The notes: a model not told the origin generated them from the sequence alone. Numbered from the stretch's first letter, positions 1 to 11,131 are shown. The stretch is DNA of 35,000 bases from Anaeromyces robustus (GCA_002104895.1 MCFG01000294.1:37501-72500), one strand, 5' to 3'. Numbers and translations are program-made.

Positions 1-1320
1 GTTGTATTAATGGTGATTCATGTAATTATAATGGAATAACTGGTAAATGTATGAATGTAAGTAAATGTACAGGTACAACTATTTCTGGTCTTTGTCCAGG
101 TGGTAATAACATTAAATGTTGTATTAATGGTGATTTATGTAATTATAATGGAATAACTGGTAAATGTATGAATGTAAGTAAATGTACAGGTACAACTATT
201 TCTGGTCTTTGTCCAGGTGGTAATGATAATCAATGTTGTATAACAAGTGAAATTCCTTGTAATTCTAATGGAAGATCTGGTAAATGTATGGATGTTAGTA
301 AATGTACAGGTACAACTGTTTCTGGTCTTTGTCCAGGTGGAAATAACATTAAATGTTGTATTAATGGTGATTCATGTAATTATAATGGAATAACTGGTAA
401 ATGTATGGATGTTAGTAAATGTACAGGAACAACTGTTTCGGGTCTTTGTCCAGGTGGTAATAACATTAAATGTTGTATTAATGGTGATTCATGTAATTAT
501 AATGGAATAACTGGTAAATGTATGGATGTTAGTAAATGTACAGGAACAACTGTTTCGGGTCTTTGTCCAGGTGGTAATAACATTAAATGTTGTATTAATG
601 GTGATTCATGTAATTATAATGGAACAACTGGTAAATGTATGGATGTAAGTAAATGTACAGGTACAACTATTTCTGGTCTTTGTCCAGGTGGTAATAACAT
701 TAAATGTTGTATTAATGGTGATAATACGTGTTCCGCTTTAGGAAAAACTGGTAAATGTATGAATGTTAATAAATGTTCAGGTATAACTGTTCCTGGTCTT
801 TGTCCAGGTGGTAATGATAATCAGTGTTGTATAACAAGTGAAATTCCTTGTAATTCTAATGGAAGATCTGGTAAATGTATGAATATTAGTAAATGTACAG
901 GAACCACTGTTTCTAATCTTTGTCCAGGTGGTAATGACATTAAATGTTGTATCAAAGATGATAGCACATGTAATTATAATGGAACAATTGGCAAATGTAT
1001 GGATGTAAGTAAATGTACAGGTACAACTATTTCTGGTCTTTGTCCAGGTGGTAATAACAATAAATGTTGTATTAATGATGATAATATGTGTTCCGCTTTA
1101 GGAAAAACTGGTAAATGTATGAATGTTAATAAATGTTCAGGTATAACTGTTCCTGGTCTTTGTCCAGGTGGTAATGATAATCAATGTTGTATATCAAGTG
1201 AGATTCCATGTAATGCTAATGGAAAATCTGGTAAATGTACGAATGTCAATAAATGTACAGGTACAACATATTCTGGATTCTGTCCAGGTAGTACTGATAT
1301 TAAATGTTGCATTAACGATA
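1..1320 (+). repeat. 117-120-bp coding tandem repeat (Cys-rich modules)
   Basis: At least eleven in-frame copies encode the CPG..CC module. Copies 3, 4 and 5 are nearly identical at DNA level. A two-module block (the CSALGKTGKC unit followed by the SEIPCN unit) occurs twice, around 722-870 and 1082-1230, so amplification acted on single units and on pairs. The array continues past the left edge, so its true copy number is unknown. Confidence 0.95.
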
Positions 1321-2114
1321 TTTCAAATAGTCCAACAAATCCAACAAATCCAACAAATCCATCAAATCCATCAAATCCATCAAATCCATCAAATCCATCA
1401 AGTGGTGATTGTCAATACCAAGGTATATATGGTACTTGTAAAGATAGTAATACTTGTAATGAATTAATTATTTCAGGATTATGTCCAGGTTCTTATAATA
1501 TTAAATGTTGTCTTCCAAATATAAATTTCACATGTCCAACTGCTTCTAATAGTAATGATACTAAATCTGGAAGAAGTAAAGCGGAGGAATCACTTCCTGA
1601 AATCATTAAAAGTGAAGGAGGTTGTCAAAATAGTTCAAATGATAAGGGCAATTATATAGATGGAGTATTAAGTTATACTTGTGCTGGTATTACACCAAAT
1701 ACAGGTTGGAATAATAAGAATTATTTCGGTTATGCTCTCAAAAATTGTACATCTAAAGTTAGTTTTGTAAAATGTGCTTATGATTTAGATAGTACTCAAT
1801 TCAAAGATGCTGCTAGAAAGCTTTATGTAGATCAATATGCTAACCTTGGTGGTTGTACAAATCTTCCACAACCAGCTTATTATCTCTGTTTTGATACCGC
1901 TGTTAATCATGGTCCAGGATGGCCATCAAAAAAAATTTCAAATAATCCAATTGGTAATATGAATGGTAAAGAATATTGCCTTTGGTTAAACAATGAAAGT
2001 CGCAATCATTATTATGGAATTGTTCAGAATGATTCATCTCAACAAGGATTCTTAAAAGGTTGGTTAGACCGTGTCAGTAGAAGAGAAATTTATTGTAATA
2101 CCTACTGTAATTAA
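1..2114 (+). CDS. Secreted Cys-rich repeat protein with C-terminal GH108-type lysozyme domain (5' partial)
   Basis: The frame is open to the left edge (first whole codon at 3, Cys), so the ATG at 51 lies inside a repeat and is not the start; the signal peptide must lie outside the window. The N-terminal two thirds is a tandem array of 39-40-residue modules, each with two single Cys, a G-x-CPG turn and a terminal CC pair. Eleven complete modules are followed by an Asn-Pro-Thr/Ser linker (1332-1403) and a diverged twelfth module. The C-terminal domain has the E-G-G motif (Glu codon 1614-1616, the presumed catalytic acid of GH108 muramidases), then D-K-G and A-G-I-T, and ends with a G-W-L-D-R-V segment typical of the companion PG_binding_3 region. 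GH108 enzymes cut the MurNAc-GlcNAc bond of bacterial peptidoglycan. Similar CPG..CC modules occur in fungal secreted lysozymes and probably bind wall polymers. Presumed extracellular antibacterial enzyme of bacterial origin. The family call is from motif memory and was not searched. Confidence 0.8.
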   Translation, partial: CINGDSCNYNGITGKCMNVSKCTGTTISGLCPGGNNIKCCINGDLCNYNGITGKCMNVSKCTGTTISGLCPGGNDNQCCITSEIPCNSNGRSGKCMDVSKCTGTTVSGLCPGGNNIKCCINGDSCNYNGITGKCMDVSKCTGTTVSGLCPGGNNIKCCINGDSCNYNGITGKCMDVSKCTGTTVSGLCPGGNNIKCCINGDSCNYNGTTGKCMDVSKCTGTTISGLCPGGNNIKCCINGDNTCSALGKTGKCMNVNKCSGITVPGLCPGGNDNQCCITSEIPCNSNGRSGKCMNISKCTGTTVSNLCPGGNDIKCCIKDDSTCNYNGTIGKCMDVSKCTGTTISGLCPGGNNNKCCINDDNMCSALGKTGKCMNVNKCSGITVPGLCPGGNDNQCCISSEIPCNANGKSGKCTNVNKCTGTTYSGFCPGSTDIKCCINDISNSPTNPTNPTNPSNPSNPSNPSNPSSGDCQYQGIYGTCKDSNTCNELIISGLCPGSYNIKCCLPNINFTCPTASNSNDTKSGRSKAEESLPEIIKSEGGCQNSSNDKGNYIDGVLSYTCAGITPNTGWNNKNYFGYALKNCTSKVSFVKCAYDLDSTQFKDAARKLYVDQYANLGGCTNLPQPAYYLCFDTAVNHGPGWPSKKISNNPIGNMNGKEYCLWLNNESRNHYYGIVQNDSSQQGFLKGWLDRVSRREIYCNTYCN
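1332..1403 (+). repeat. 9-bp coding minisatellite (Asn-Pro-Thr/Ser linker)
   Basis: Three ccaacaaat units are followed by five ccatcaaat-type units, giving an (NPT)/(NPS) linker. It separates the tandem Cys modules from the last module and the lysozyme domain. Such low-complexity hinges are common between modules of secreted gut-fungal enzymes. Confidence 0.95.
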
Positions 2115-2362
2115 GGAAAGAATAATAAAATATTTAATAATTAAAAAGAATTAATATAAAATATTATTTTATGATATATAAAAAAATATCATTAAAAAAT
2201 TCATTATATATTGTATAAAAATAAATATAAATAAAATATATAATTATATAATAATGTAAAAAAATTAAATTCATTATATATATAAATATTACATATATAA
2301 TATCATACATAACAAGAAAAAATTTAACTAAATAATATATAAAATTATAAATATAAATATAA

Positions 2363-2508
2363 ATAATAAAAAAATAAATAAAAAAATATAAATATAAATA
2401 AAAAAATATAAATATAAATAAAAAATATAAATATAAATAAAAAAATACAAATATAAATAAAAAAATACAAATATAAATAAAAAAAATACAAATATTAATA
2501 AAAAAAAT
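2363..2508. repeat. A-rich minisatellite, unit about 21 bp
   Basis: About seven imperfect copies of a unit like aaaaaatacaaatataaat lie in tandem. Early copies have tat where later copies have tac. Pure A/T with a recurring C, non-coding, 250 bp downstream of the lysozyme gene. Confidence 0.75.
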
Positions 2509-4513
2509 AAATCATATTTAAATTATTTTAAAATATTTCACCCAACGAATGGACCATTAGTATATAATGTTAAATACTATATCTTCAATATATTCTTTAA
2601 TGTTTTTTCTACGTCTTCATTTTCATATAAAAAATATTTTATGAACATTTTAAATTGTAAGTTGAAGATTTCTAAATAAATCCCAAAGTATAGTATTACA
2701 ATATCTTCTCATTATAATAAAACATCTCAAAATATTATATATTTAGGTACTGTTTCTCTTATAATTTCTTTATACCATACTATTTTTCATTTGGATAATA
2801 TCTTTAAGTTTACATTTTCAAAAAAATCTTTAAATATTAATTATATATATTCAACTTTTAAAATTCCATCAATCTTAAAAACATGTATATAATTTCATAT
2901 TCCTGTTAATAATGAATTGTAATAATAATTATATATATATATATATTTTTATAATATTTTTTTTATAATTATGATTTAAAATTATAAATTATAAAAAAAA
3001 ATACACTTATATAAATAAATAACAAGTACTTACATATATATATAACAGTTATATGTTATATATTTAAATAATATTAATAAAAGATGTAGATAATACAGAT
3101 ATTTTTATTTTATAATAAAAATTGAAAATAGAAATTCTTAAAAAAAAAAAAAGTTAAGTATGAATCAAATTAATTATATCTTTTTTTTTTGTTTTTTTGT
3201 TTTGTTTTTTTTTTTGTTTTGTTTTTATTTATTTAATTTAGTATTTCATTTTACCAATAATATAATATAATAAGACTAATGTATCAAATCTAACACATAA
3301 CCAAGAAAAACGATAAATGATAATAGAATACTTATATTTTAATTAAAATATATTACTTTATATTATGTTATATTATAATTTATTAAATTTTATATAAAAA
3401 ATATTTTTTTTAAAAAAAAAAAAACATATACAATTCTTTTATAGAAATGTTAATTTTTTGATTTAAAAATTTTATTATTATTTTAAGTTCACTTTTTAAA
3501 TAATATTATTTGTTTTTACGTTACACTAAAAAATCTGTTTCATAAAATAATATAATATAATTATACTTAGAAAAATGAATGAATTATAATATGGTTTCGT
3601 AATATTTGTGTATATTCTATACTCACATACATTGATTATTTAAAGCCGTAATAATACTAGTAATTTATTAAATATTATATTTACATATTTCTATTATATT
3701 TAACAAACTTATTTTATAAGCCATAATTAATATTTGAAACATTCTTCTTAATTTAAATGATTAGTCATATATTAATAAAGATATTTATATATATTTTATT
3801 AAAGTTATAAGTATTCATTCACTTATTAATATACCATGTAAATGTGTAATTTCACTAAATTTACTTTTTTAATTTGAATTATTCAATTACTTACATACAT
3901 CTATTAATTACATATATTAATTTTATTAATATATGTGTTTATTTTATTTATAATTTGTATCTTATTTATTATTTGTTTTTTTTTTTTTTAATTTTATATA
4001 TATATGTTTTTATATTATTATTTTTCTTTGTTACCTTAATACTTTTAACAAATAAAAGCATCATGAAGTAAATAAAAAATAAAAATAAATATACAATAGA
4101 GGAATGAAAAATAAAAAATATATATAATAAATAACAAATTTAATGTAAATATATAAAAAAAATATTATTAACAATTGAAATAATTATTAAATATTACCAA
4201 AATGAGAAATATTAATATAGTATAAATTTATAAATTTATAAATAAAAAATAATATAACATTATACCTTTTATTCATATAATTAAAATTTTTTTAAAAAAA
4301 AAAATAAATAATAAATTATATAAAAATAAAAAAGAATTAACAATAAATATATAATAATAATAATAATAATACATTAAAATATATATATAAAATTATATTA
4401 AATTTATTTACTTTTTATTACATCAATAAATAATAGTTTCATTTAATTCTTATGTTCAATATATATTAACTAAATAAAATTATAACATACTGTATTTAGA
4501 TGTATATATCATA

Positions 4514-4546
4514 GAAAATTGATTATTTCTATAATCAATAATTTTC
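4514..4546. other. AT-rich inverted repeat upstream of the ankyrin gene
   Basis: gaaaattgattat and ataatcaataattttc flank a ttct loop and pair over 13 bases with one 3-base bulge. It sits 320 bp before the ankyrin start codon. It may be a chance palindrome in AT-rich DNA; no regulatory role is shown. Confidence 0.3.
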
Positions 4547-4867
4547 TCTTTAAAGAAAAATTACAAATTATTAAATACAAATTAATCTTATTAAAAATTC
4601 TTTAAAAATTGAAGAATAGCAATTAATAAATAAATATTAAATAATATTATATATTTTAATATCTTGAAAATTTAATATTTTTACAAGTCTAAAATCAAAA
4701 TTATTATAATACTTTAACAACTTTAAATAATAATAATACATATAAATATAAAATTTCTAACAGAACAAACGAAATTAGCAAAAGAAAAATTAATTATTCC
4801 TAAAAAGATTAATACTATATTAATAATTATTATTTAATATAAACAAAAAATATAGAGCAAAATAATA

Positions 4868-7030
4868 ATGGCTAATTCTTCTGAACAAAGTTTAATTATT
4901 GCTTCTCAAAATGGAAATTATAAATTAATAAAGCAACTCATTGAGAATGGTTCAAATATCAATGTAAAAGATGAATTAGGTTGGAATGCCTTAATGTATG
5001 CATGTCAAAATGGAAATTTAGAGCTTGTACAATATTTAGTAAGTCGTGGCATTAATGTTAATGAAATTGATAATAATGGATGGACAGCCTTGATGTTTGC
5101 AGCTCGTAATGGTCAACTTCCAATTATTAAATATCTTTTTGAAAATGGAGCTTATTTGAATTTAGAAAGTATTTATAAAACTAATATTTTACAAGATGTA
5201 TTTTATAATAAATTTGTTAAAAATTTGATTAAAGATTATGTTGAAGAAGGTAATTACAAAAATACTACTGCATTAATGTTGGCTTCTTCATACGGATATC
5301 TTGATATTGTTGAATTTTTAGTAGAAAATGGAGCTGAAGTTAATTTAAAAGATAAAGAGGGTACTTCTGCTTTAATGCTTGCAGCATATAATTCTAATAA
5401 AGAAGTTGTACAATATTTAATCAATCATGAAGCCAATATTGATGATCAAGATAGTCAAGGTCATACAGCATTAATGCAAGCTATTTTTCAAAATAATCTT
5501 GATATTATTAAATGTTTAGTTGATAAAGGTGCTAATATTGATTTAAGAGATAGTATTGATAATAAAACGGCATTAGTTTATTCCTCAGAAAAAGGTTTTC
5601 TTTCAGCTCTTCAATATTTAGTGGAACATGGAGCTAACGTAAATGATTCTGATATATTGAGTTGTTCAACATTAATGTATGCCATACTAGGCAATTATGA
5701 AGAAATTGTTCATTATTTAGTAGATCATGAAGTCAATATTCATGCCAAGAACAGTAAAGGATATACTGCATTAACATTTGCAGCCCAAAACGGAAATCTT
5801 AATTTAGTAAAATATCTAATATCTAAAGGAGCTAATACAAATGATAAAGATTGTTATGGTAACTGTCTATTGATTGAAGCATCCGAAAAAGCTCATGAAG
5901 ATATTATAAGTTATTTAATTGATAATAATGCTGATGTTAATGTAAAAAGAAATAATGGCGATACTCTCGTCATGATGATGGCTTATCATGGTATTTTAAA
6001 TCTTGTTAAACGATTAGTAGAAGAAAAATCATTAGATATTAAAACTAAAAATAATCAAGGAAACACAGCATTAATTTATGCATCACAACAAGGACATTCA
6101 GAAATAGTTAAATATATTTTAGAACAAGAAGGAATTGATGTTAATGAATCAAATCAAAAAGAAAATACCCCATTATTATTAGCTGCAATGAATGGACATA
6201 AAGATGTAGTTGATATATTGATAGAAAAAGGTGCTGATGTTAATAAATTTAATAAAGAGCATAGTTCACCGTTATTAGAAGCATCAAAATATGGTTATAC
6301 GGACATAGTTCGATTACTAATAGATAAAGGAGCTGATGTAAATATTAAAAATATAGAAGGTGAAACAGCTCTTAGTTCTACCTCCTATGATTGCCATCCA
6401 GAAATTTTTGAATTACTTATAAATAATAAAGCTAATTTAAATGAAAAAGATAATCAAGGTTCAGTACTTTTAATTGAAGCTGCCAGAAGAGGTCATAAAG
6501 AAATGGTAAAAACACTTGTTAAAAATGGTGCAAATCTTGATGAAAGAAATAGTGATGGTGATACAGCACTTTTAATAGCTACGCAATATGGACAAGAAGG
6601 AATGATAAGACTTCTAATAGAAGAATATAATGTTAATATAAATGATAGAAATTATGATGGTAATACAGCATTGATATTAGCAGCTCAACATGGTTTAGAA
6701 TCTATCTTAAAATATTTAGTTGATAAAGGTGCTGATGTTAATGAAAGTAATACATATGGTTTAACTGCATTAATGCTTGCAGTTGATCAAGAACATATGA
6801 CAATGATAGAATATTTAGTAGAACACGGAGCAATGGTAAATATAAAAAATAATGAAGGCTATACTGCATTAATGACTGCCTCTATGAAAAACTATACTGA
6901 TGTAGTAAAATATTTAATAGAACATGGTGCTAGTGCAAAAATTACAACAAATGAAGGTGCAAATGCAGCATCTTTAGCTGTTAGTAATAATAATTATGCA
7001 TTATATTTTTATTTACAATCTAAATCTTAA
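4868..7030 (+). CDS. Ankyrin-repeat protein (about 21 repeats), single exon
   Basis: The 720-residue protein is almost entirely ankyrin repeats of about 33 residues, with the usual G-x-TALx-AA-x-G, hydrophobic V-x-YL and G-A-x-VN positions. About 21 can be counted, the last one degenerate and acting as a cap. Between repeats 3 and 4 there is an insert of roughly 29 residues with no repeat pattern (around residues 97-125). No signal peptide, membrane segment, kinase or other catalytic domain is visible, so it is probably a cytosolic or nuclear binding scaffold with unknown partners. The start is the first ATG of an open frame, preceded by an A-rich leader, and the next ATG in frame is far downstream. 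No introns. Ankyrin expansion is common in gut-fungal genomes. Bacterial-looking repeats alone do not show transfer. The family is certain, the function unknown. Confidence 0.95.
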   Translation: MANSSEQSLIIASQNGNYKLIKQLIENGSNINVKDELGWNALMYACQNGNLELVQYLVSRGINVNEIDNNGWTALMFAARNGQLPIIKYLFENGAYLNLESIYKTNILQDVFYNKFVKNLIKDYVEEGNYKNTTALMLASSYGYLDIVEFLVENGAEVNLKDKEGTSALMLAAYNSNKEVVQYLINHEANIDDQDSQGHTALMQAIFQNNLDIIKCLVDKGANIDLRDSIDNKTALVYSSEKGFLSALQYLVEHGANVNDSDILSCSTLMYAILGNYEEIVHYLVDHEVNIHAKNSKGYTALTFAAQNGNLNLVKYLISKGANTNDKDCYGNCLLIEASEKAHEDIISYLIDNNADVNVKRNNGDTLVMMMAYHGILNLVKRLVEEKSLDIKTKNNQGNTALIYASQQGHSEIVKYILEQEGIDVNESNQKENTPLLLAAMNGHKDVVDILIEKGADVNKFNKEHSSPLLEASKYGYTDIVRLLIDKGADVNIKNIEGETALSSTSYDCHPEIFELLINNKANLNEKDNQGSVLLIEAARRGHKEMVKTLVKNGANLDERNSDGDTALLIATQYGQEGMIRLLIEEYNVNINDRNYDGNTALILAAQHGLESILKYLVDKGADVNESNTYGLTALMLAVDQEHMTMIEYLVEHGAMVNIKNNEGYTALMTASMKNYTDVVKYLIEHGASAKITTNEGANAASLAVSNNNYALYFYLQSKS

Positions 7031-7698
7031 AAATAAAAATATCATAATATATATAATATATATATAACTCTAAAAATTAAAATTAAAAATAAAAATTAAA
7101 TAATATTATTATTAATAATAATAAAATAGTAATAATAAAAAGTAACATGTAATTAAAAAAAAAAAAAAATTGGAATAAATAAATGAAAACAATAAAAGAT
7201 ATATTGAAATTAATAATTATAATGACTGTAATAAAATATTAATATTATTAGTTTTTAACATATTCCTTTTAACAAATACTAAAATTGTTATTATTATTAT
7301 TAATTGTTAATAAAAACTAATTTTATAATTATTATTATTATTATTATTAATTTAATAATAACACCACAGAAATTCGAGTTTAGCAAATAAAACTTATAAA
7401 TATACAAAAAAAGCAAAAAAATAATAATAAAAAGATTTATATCCAATAAAATTAAAAATAAAAAATTATAATTGGTTTTATATTTTTATAATAATTTTAT
7501 AAAATTTATAATATTTAAATAATTTGTTTTATATTTTTATAATAATTTTATAAAAATTATAAGACATTATACTTAGTATACAAATACTTTAATTATCATA
7601 ATAAATCTTTAAATAAAAAAAATATTCAACTTATAAAAAATAATTGAAGAATAAATACAAAAATAAATAATATATTTTATTTATTTTTTTTTTTTTTT

Positions 7699-7745
<47 letters not shown>

Positions 7746-8015
7746 TTGTTCTTATATAAATATATTTTTAATATTATTATCATAATTTATTTGTTATAGC
7801 TAAATATTATTTCATAGAAGTTTTTTGTTTTTTTTTAAAAAAAAATATAACTACGATTATTAAATAAAAAAAAATAACATTTAAAAGTAATTTCTGTTTA
7901 TAAAAAAAATTATTAAAAATATTATTATATATTGAAATCAAAAATATCTCTTTATAAAAAAGTATTATATAAAGCTAATAATTAATTGCTTAATTATTTC
8001 TTCTCCTTTAATAGC
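7031..8015. other. Convergent intergenic region, no gene seen
   Basis: It lies between the 3' ends of the ankyrin gene (+) and the helicase gene (-), so it should contain both terminators/polyadenylation regions. It contains (TTA)n and (ATTT)n runs, including a clear ATTT tetranucleotide tract at 7681-7746, and a duplicated tattttataataattttataaa motif near 7481-7560. No open frame of note. Confidence 0.6.
7681..7746. repeat. (ATTT)n microsatellite
   Basis: A T-run leads into about eleven perfect ATTT units. Non-coding, between the convergent ankyrin and helicase genes. Confidence 0.9.
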
Positions 8016-10221
8016 TTATGAGTTCACTATAAAAAATAAAAATAAAATAATAAAATAATAATTAATTTTATTATATAATACAACATATTAATTTATATCA
8101 ATATAAAACTTACTGTAAGTAGTAATATCAATAGTTTCTGGTAATTCAGTAATATTAACTTCAAAACGTTCTTGAACTTGATTTAAAGTCTGTGAATCTT
8201 CATTTGATGAAACAAATGTTATAGCTAAACCTTTTGTACCAAAACGACCAGCACGACCAACCTTTTAAAATAGTTAAAAATATTAGTATTTTCTTATATT
8301 TTATATTATAACAATAAATTAATAAACTAATTTATTTCTTATATTTACTCTATGTAAATAAGTATCAGCACTATCTGGCATATCATAATTTATAACAATG
8401 TTTACACCTTCAATATCAATACCACGTCCAAAGATATCAGTAGCTACCATTAAACGCTTTGCATAACTTTTGAAAAGCTTGTATCTCTTAATTCTATAAA
8501 AATTAATAAAAAAAATTTCATAATAATATATGAAAATTTAAAATAAAAATTATGTATTTGTTATTATATTTATTCATATTTCACTAATCTTCCAAAATAA
8601 TTATTATTAATAAAAGTATAATAATATATTACCTATCTTCTTGTGGCATTTGAGAGTGAATGCAAATTGATGGGAAACTACATTCATTTAATAATTTATT
8701 TAATTCATTAGCTCTTTGAACTGATTTAACGAAAATACAAACTTGATTAAAATCAAGAGCATCCAATAAATCATTTAATTTTCTATTCTTTTCGTTTTCT
8801 TGTAACTTAACATAATATTGTTGAAGACCATGTAAAGTAAGCTTGGTTTCGTTATCAACAAAGATTTCTAATGGCTATTTTTCATTTATAAAAAAAAAGT
8901 CATAATTAATTATTTATTCATCTTTTTTTTTTTAACTTTTAAAATATATAAAATAAATACTTACGTTATGCATGAATTTCTTACAGACTGGTCTGATTTC
9001 TTTACTTAAAGTAGCTGTAAACATCATAACTTGCTTTTGATGTTTGGTGTTACGGAAAATTTCTTGAACATCTCTTCTCATATCTTTTTTTATTTATTTT
9101 ATTTTTTTTTTTTTATTTATACAGGATAAAATTAATTTCTCTTTTTCACTTTTAAAATGAGACATATCGTTTTCACAATTTTAACTATAGAAGTAGTTAT
9201 TTACCTAATTGTTCAAGCATCTTATCACATTCATCTAAAACAAAGTGCTTAACACTGTGGAGTTTAAGTACCTTATCTCTAATTAAACCTAAAACTCTAC
9301 CTGGAGTACCTACTATAATTTGTGGTTTTTCATTTTTAATTTCATTAATATTATCCTTAATTGGAATACCACCATATAATACAGTAGTTTTAACACCTGG
9401 CATAAACCTTGAAAAACGAGTATATTCGTTTTTAATTTGGTAAGCTAATTCTCTAGTGTGACAAAGAACAATAACTGAAATTTCATCAGAAGGTTCTAAT
9501 TGATGAAGGGTAGCTAAAACAAAAACAGCAGTCTTACCCATACCACTCTTTGCTTGACAAAGAACATCAGTACCAAGAATAGCTTGTGGAATACATTCTT
9601 GTTGAACTATATATTTTTTAATCATTTTAAAAAAACATATAGTATAAATATATTATATTTTATTAGTATTCATTCCATTTTCTTAATAAAAAACGCTCAA
9701 TATTTTTTTAAAATTGAATTATTCTAAAAAACGCTCAATATTTTTTTAAAATTGAATTATTCTAAAAGTTTTTCTTATATTCATAAGCTAGTAGTGTTTC
9801 TTTGATCTTGTTAATATTATGATCAAAGTTATGTAATTTGAAAAAGTTTATAATTTTTAATTATTTCTTTTTAATGTATAAACATTGAAACAATTCACAT
9901 AATTCAGAGCAATTCAATATTTAAAAAAAAGCATCTTTAATAACTTTTTTTGAATACGCATTTTTATAATTAAATAGAACTGATTATTTTACCTTCAGAA
10001 GGATGTTCAAAACCACAATCAGCAATGGCTCTTGCAAGTTCTGGTTTTAACATAAAATCTTTAAAACCAGTGGCATGAATACCAACATATGAACCCTTTT
10101 TAACTTCCTTAGCTTCAGATGCAACATCTGCAACATCATTTACAACTTCATTAGTTGTAGTATTTTCAATTGTTCCGATTTCTTCATCTTCATCATAATC
10201 AACAAGATCGTGATCAGCCAT
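8016..10221 (-). CDS. SUB2: DEAD-box ATP-dependent RNA helicase, Sub2/UAP56 orthologue (7 exons)
   Basis: Exons on the minus strand: 10221-9993, 9606-9205, 9083-8965, 8874-8633, 8493-8349, 8261-8114, 8026-8016. All six introns (386, 121, 90, 139, 87 and 87 bp) are GT..AG and the phases join without a break, giving 431 residues against 428 in human UAP56 and 446 in yeast Sub2. Visible landmarks are the acidic N-terminus, the Q-motif region with GF-D-F-LKPEL and GFEHPSE, motif I AKSGMGKT (95-102), TPGR (177-180), DECD (201-204; DECD rather than DEAD marks this subfamily), motif III as TAT (233-235; SAT is usual in the family) and HRVGRAGR (378-385). The last exon codes only the final residues after an 87-bp intron with a GTAAGT donor, ending TYMNS, close to the yeast Sub2 end TYLNN. 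Known role: spliceosome assembly and mRNA export within TREX, in the nucleus. Start is the only ATG before the acidic leader. Confidence 0.95.
9688..9763. repeat. 38-bp tandem duplication inside helicase intron 1
   Basis: Two perfect adjacent copies of a 38-bp unit starting aaaaaacgctcaatattt lie in the 386-bp first intron of the Sub2 gene. Perfect identity in otherwise fast-drifting intron sequence suggests a recent duplication. It lengthens the intron without touching splice sites. Confidence 0.95.
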
Positions 10222-10885
10222 TTTTTCTAATTAATATACTATAATATTTTATAAGATATTTATAATTATTTAAAAAAAATTAATAATATATAATAAAATA
10301 ATTTATAATTGAACAAAAAATTTGAAAAAAAAAAAAAAAATAAAATTAAACAAATATATATTTAAATGTATTTTATAGCTATCTTTTTATTTGTTTATAT
10401 CCACGTTTTAAAACATTTAATTTCACGTTTAAAACTATAAATCTATTATTCTAGTACAAAAAGAAAATATAAAATACATATAAACACATACTTTCTTTAA
10501 TTTTAAATAAAATATGAAAAAAAAAAAAAAATTGAATTAATAAAATATTTATGATCTGAAATAATTTTTGTTTTTTGTTCCATCAAAAATATATATACGT
10601 ATGGACATATTTATTTATTGTACATAAATATAATTTTTATTGAATAACTTTTATTATTCACATCAATTCTTTTTAATTGCATTTATCGCGTCAAATATAA
10701 GTATTATTTTATTATATTATACCTTCTATTACAAAAAAAAAATAGTATTTAAATTTGTGAGTAGTATAAGTAATTAATAATATGAAAGTAAAGAAAAAAA
10801 AGTAAAGAAAAAAAAAAAATAAAAAATTTATAAATTATATTAAATCAAAATTTATTAAATCTTTTTTTTTATATATATATTTATA

Positions 10886-11131
<246 letters not shown>

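Larger units (their letters stand above)
2115..4867. other. Intergenic, A+T-rich, no convincing gene
   Basis: It holds a 21-bp minisatellite (2363-2508), homopolymer tracts (T-rich 3181-3230, TnAn junctions near 3405-3424 and 4287-4302) and short AT microsatellites. The stretch 2525-2890 is less repetitive than its surroundings. In reverse it gives short open pieces broken by stops, so it may be a decayed coding sequence, but no family could be named. The last 300 bp should hold the promoter and 5' UTR of the ankyrin gene. Confidence 0.6.

Noticed and set aside
51-53. ATG at 51 as the start of the lysozyme gene
   Set aside because: The frame is open upstream to base 3 and this Met is the repeated position after TGKC in the modules, so the true start lies outside the window.
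1-1320. CRISPR-like regular repeats
   Set aside because: The repeats are 117-120 bp, in frame and protein-coding, without unique spacers.
1168-1467. Second open frame overlapping the lysozyme gene
   Set aside because: It is the repetitive linker and modules read in another frame (poly QIHQ).
9607-9992. Intronic snoRNA in helicase intron 1
   Set aside because: A short inverted repeat is present but no C box (TGATGA) with a matching D box was found on the transcribed strand.
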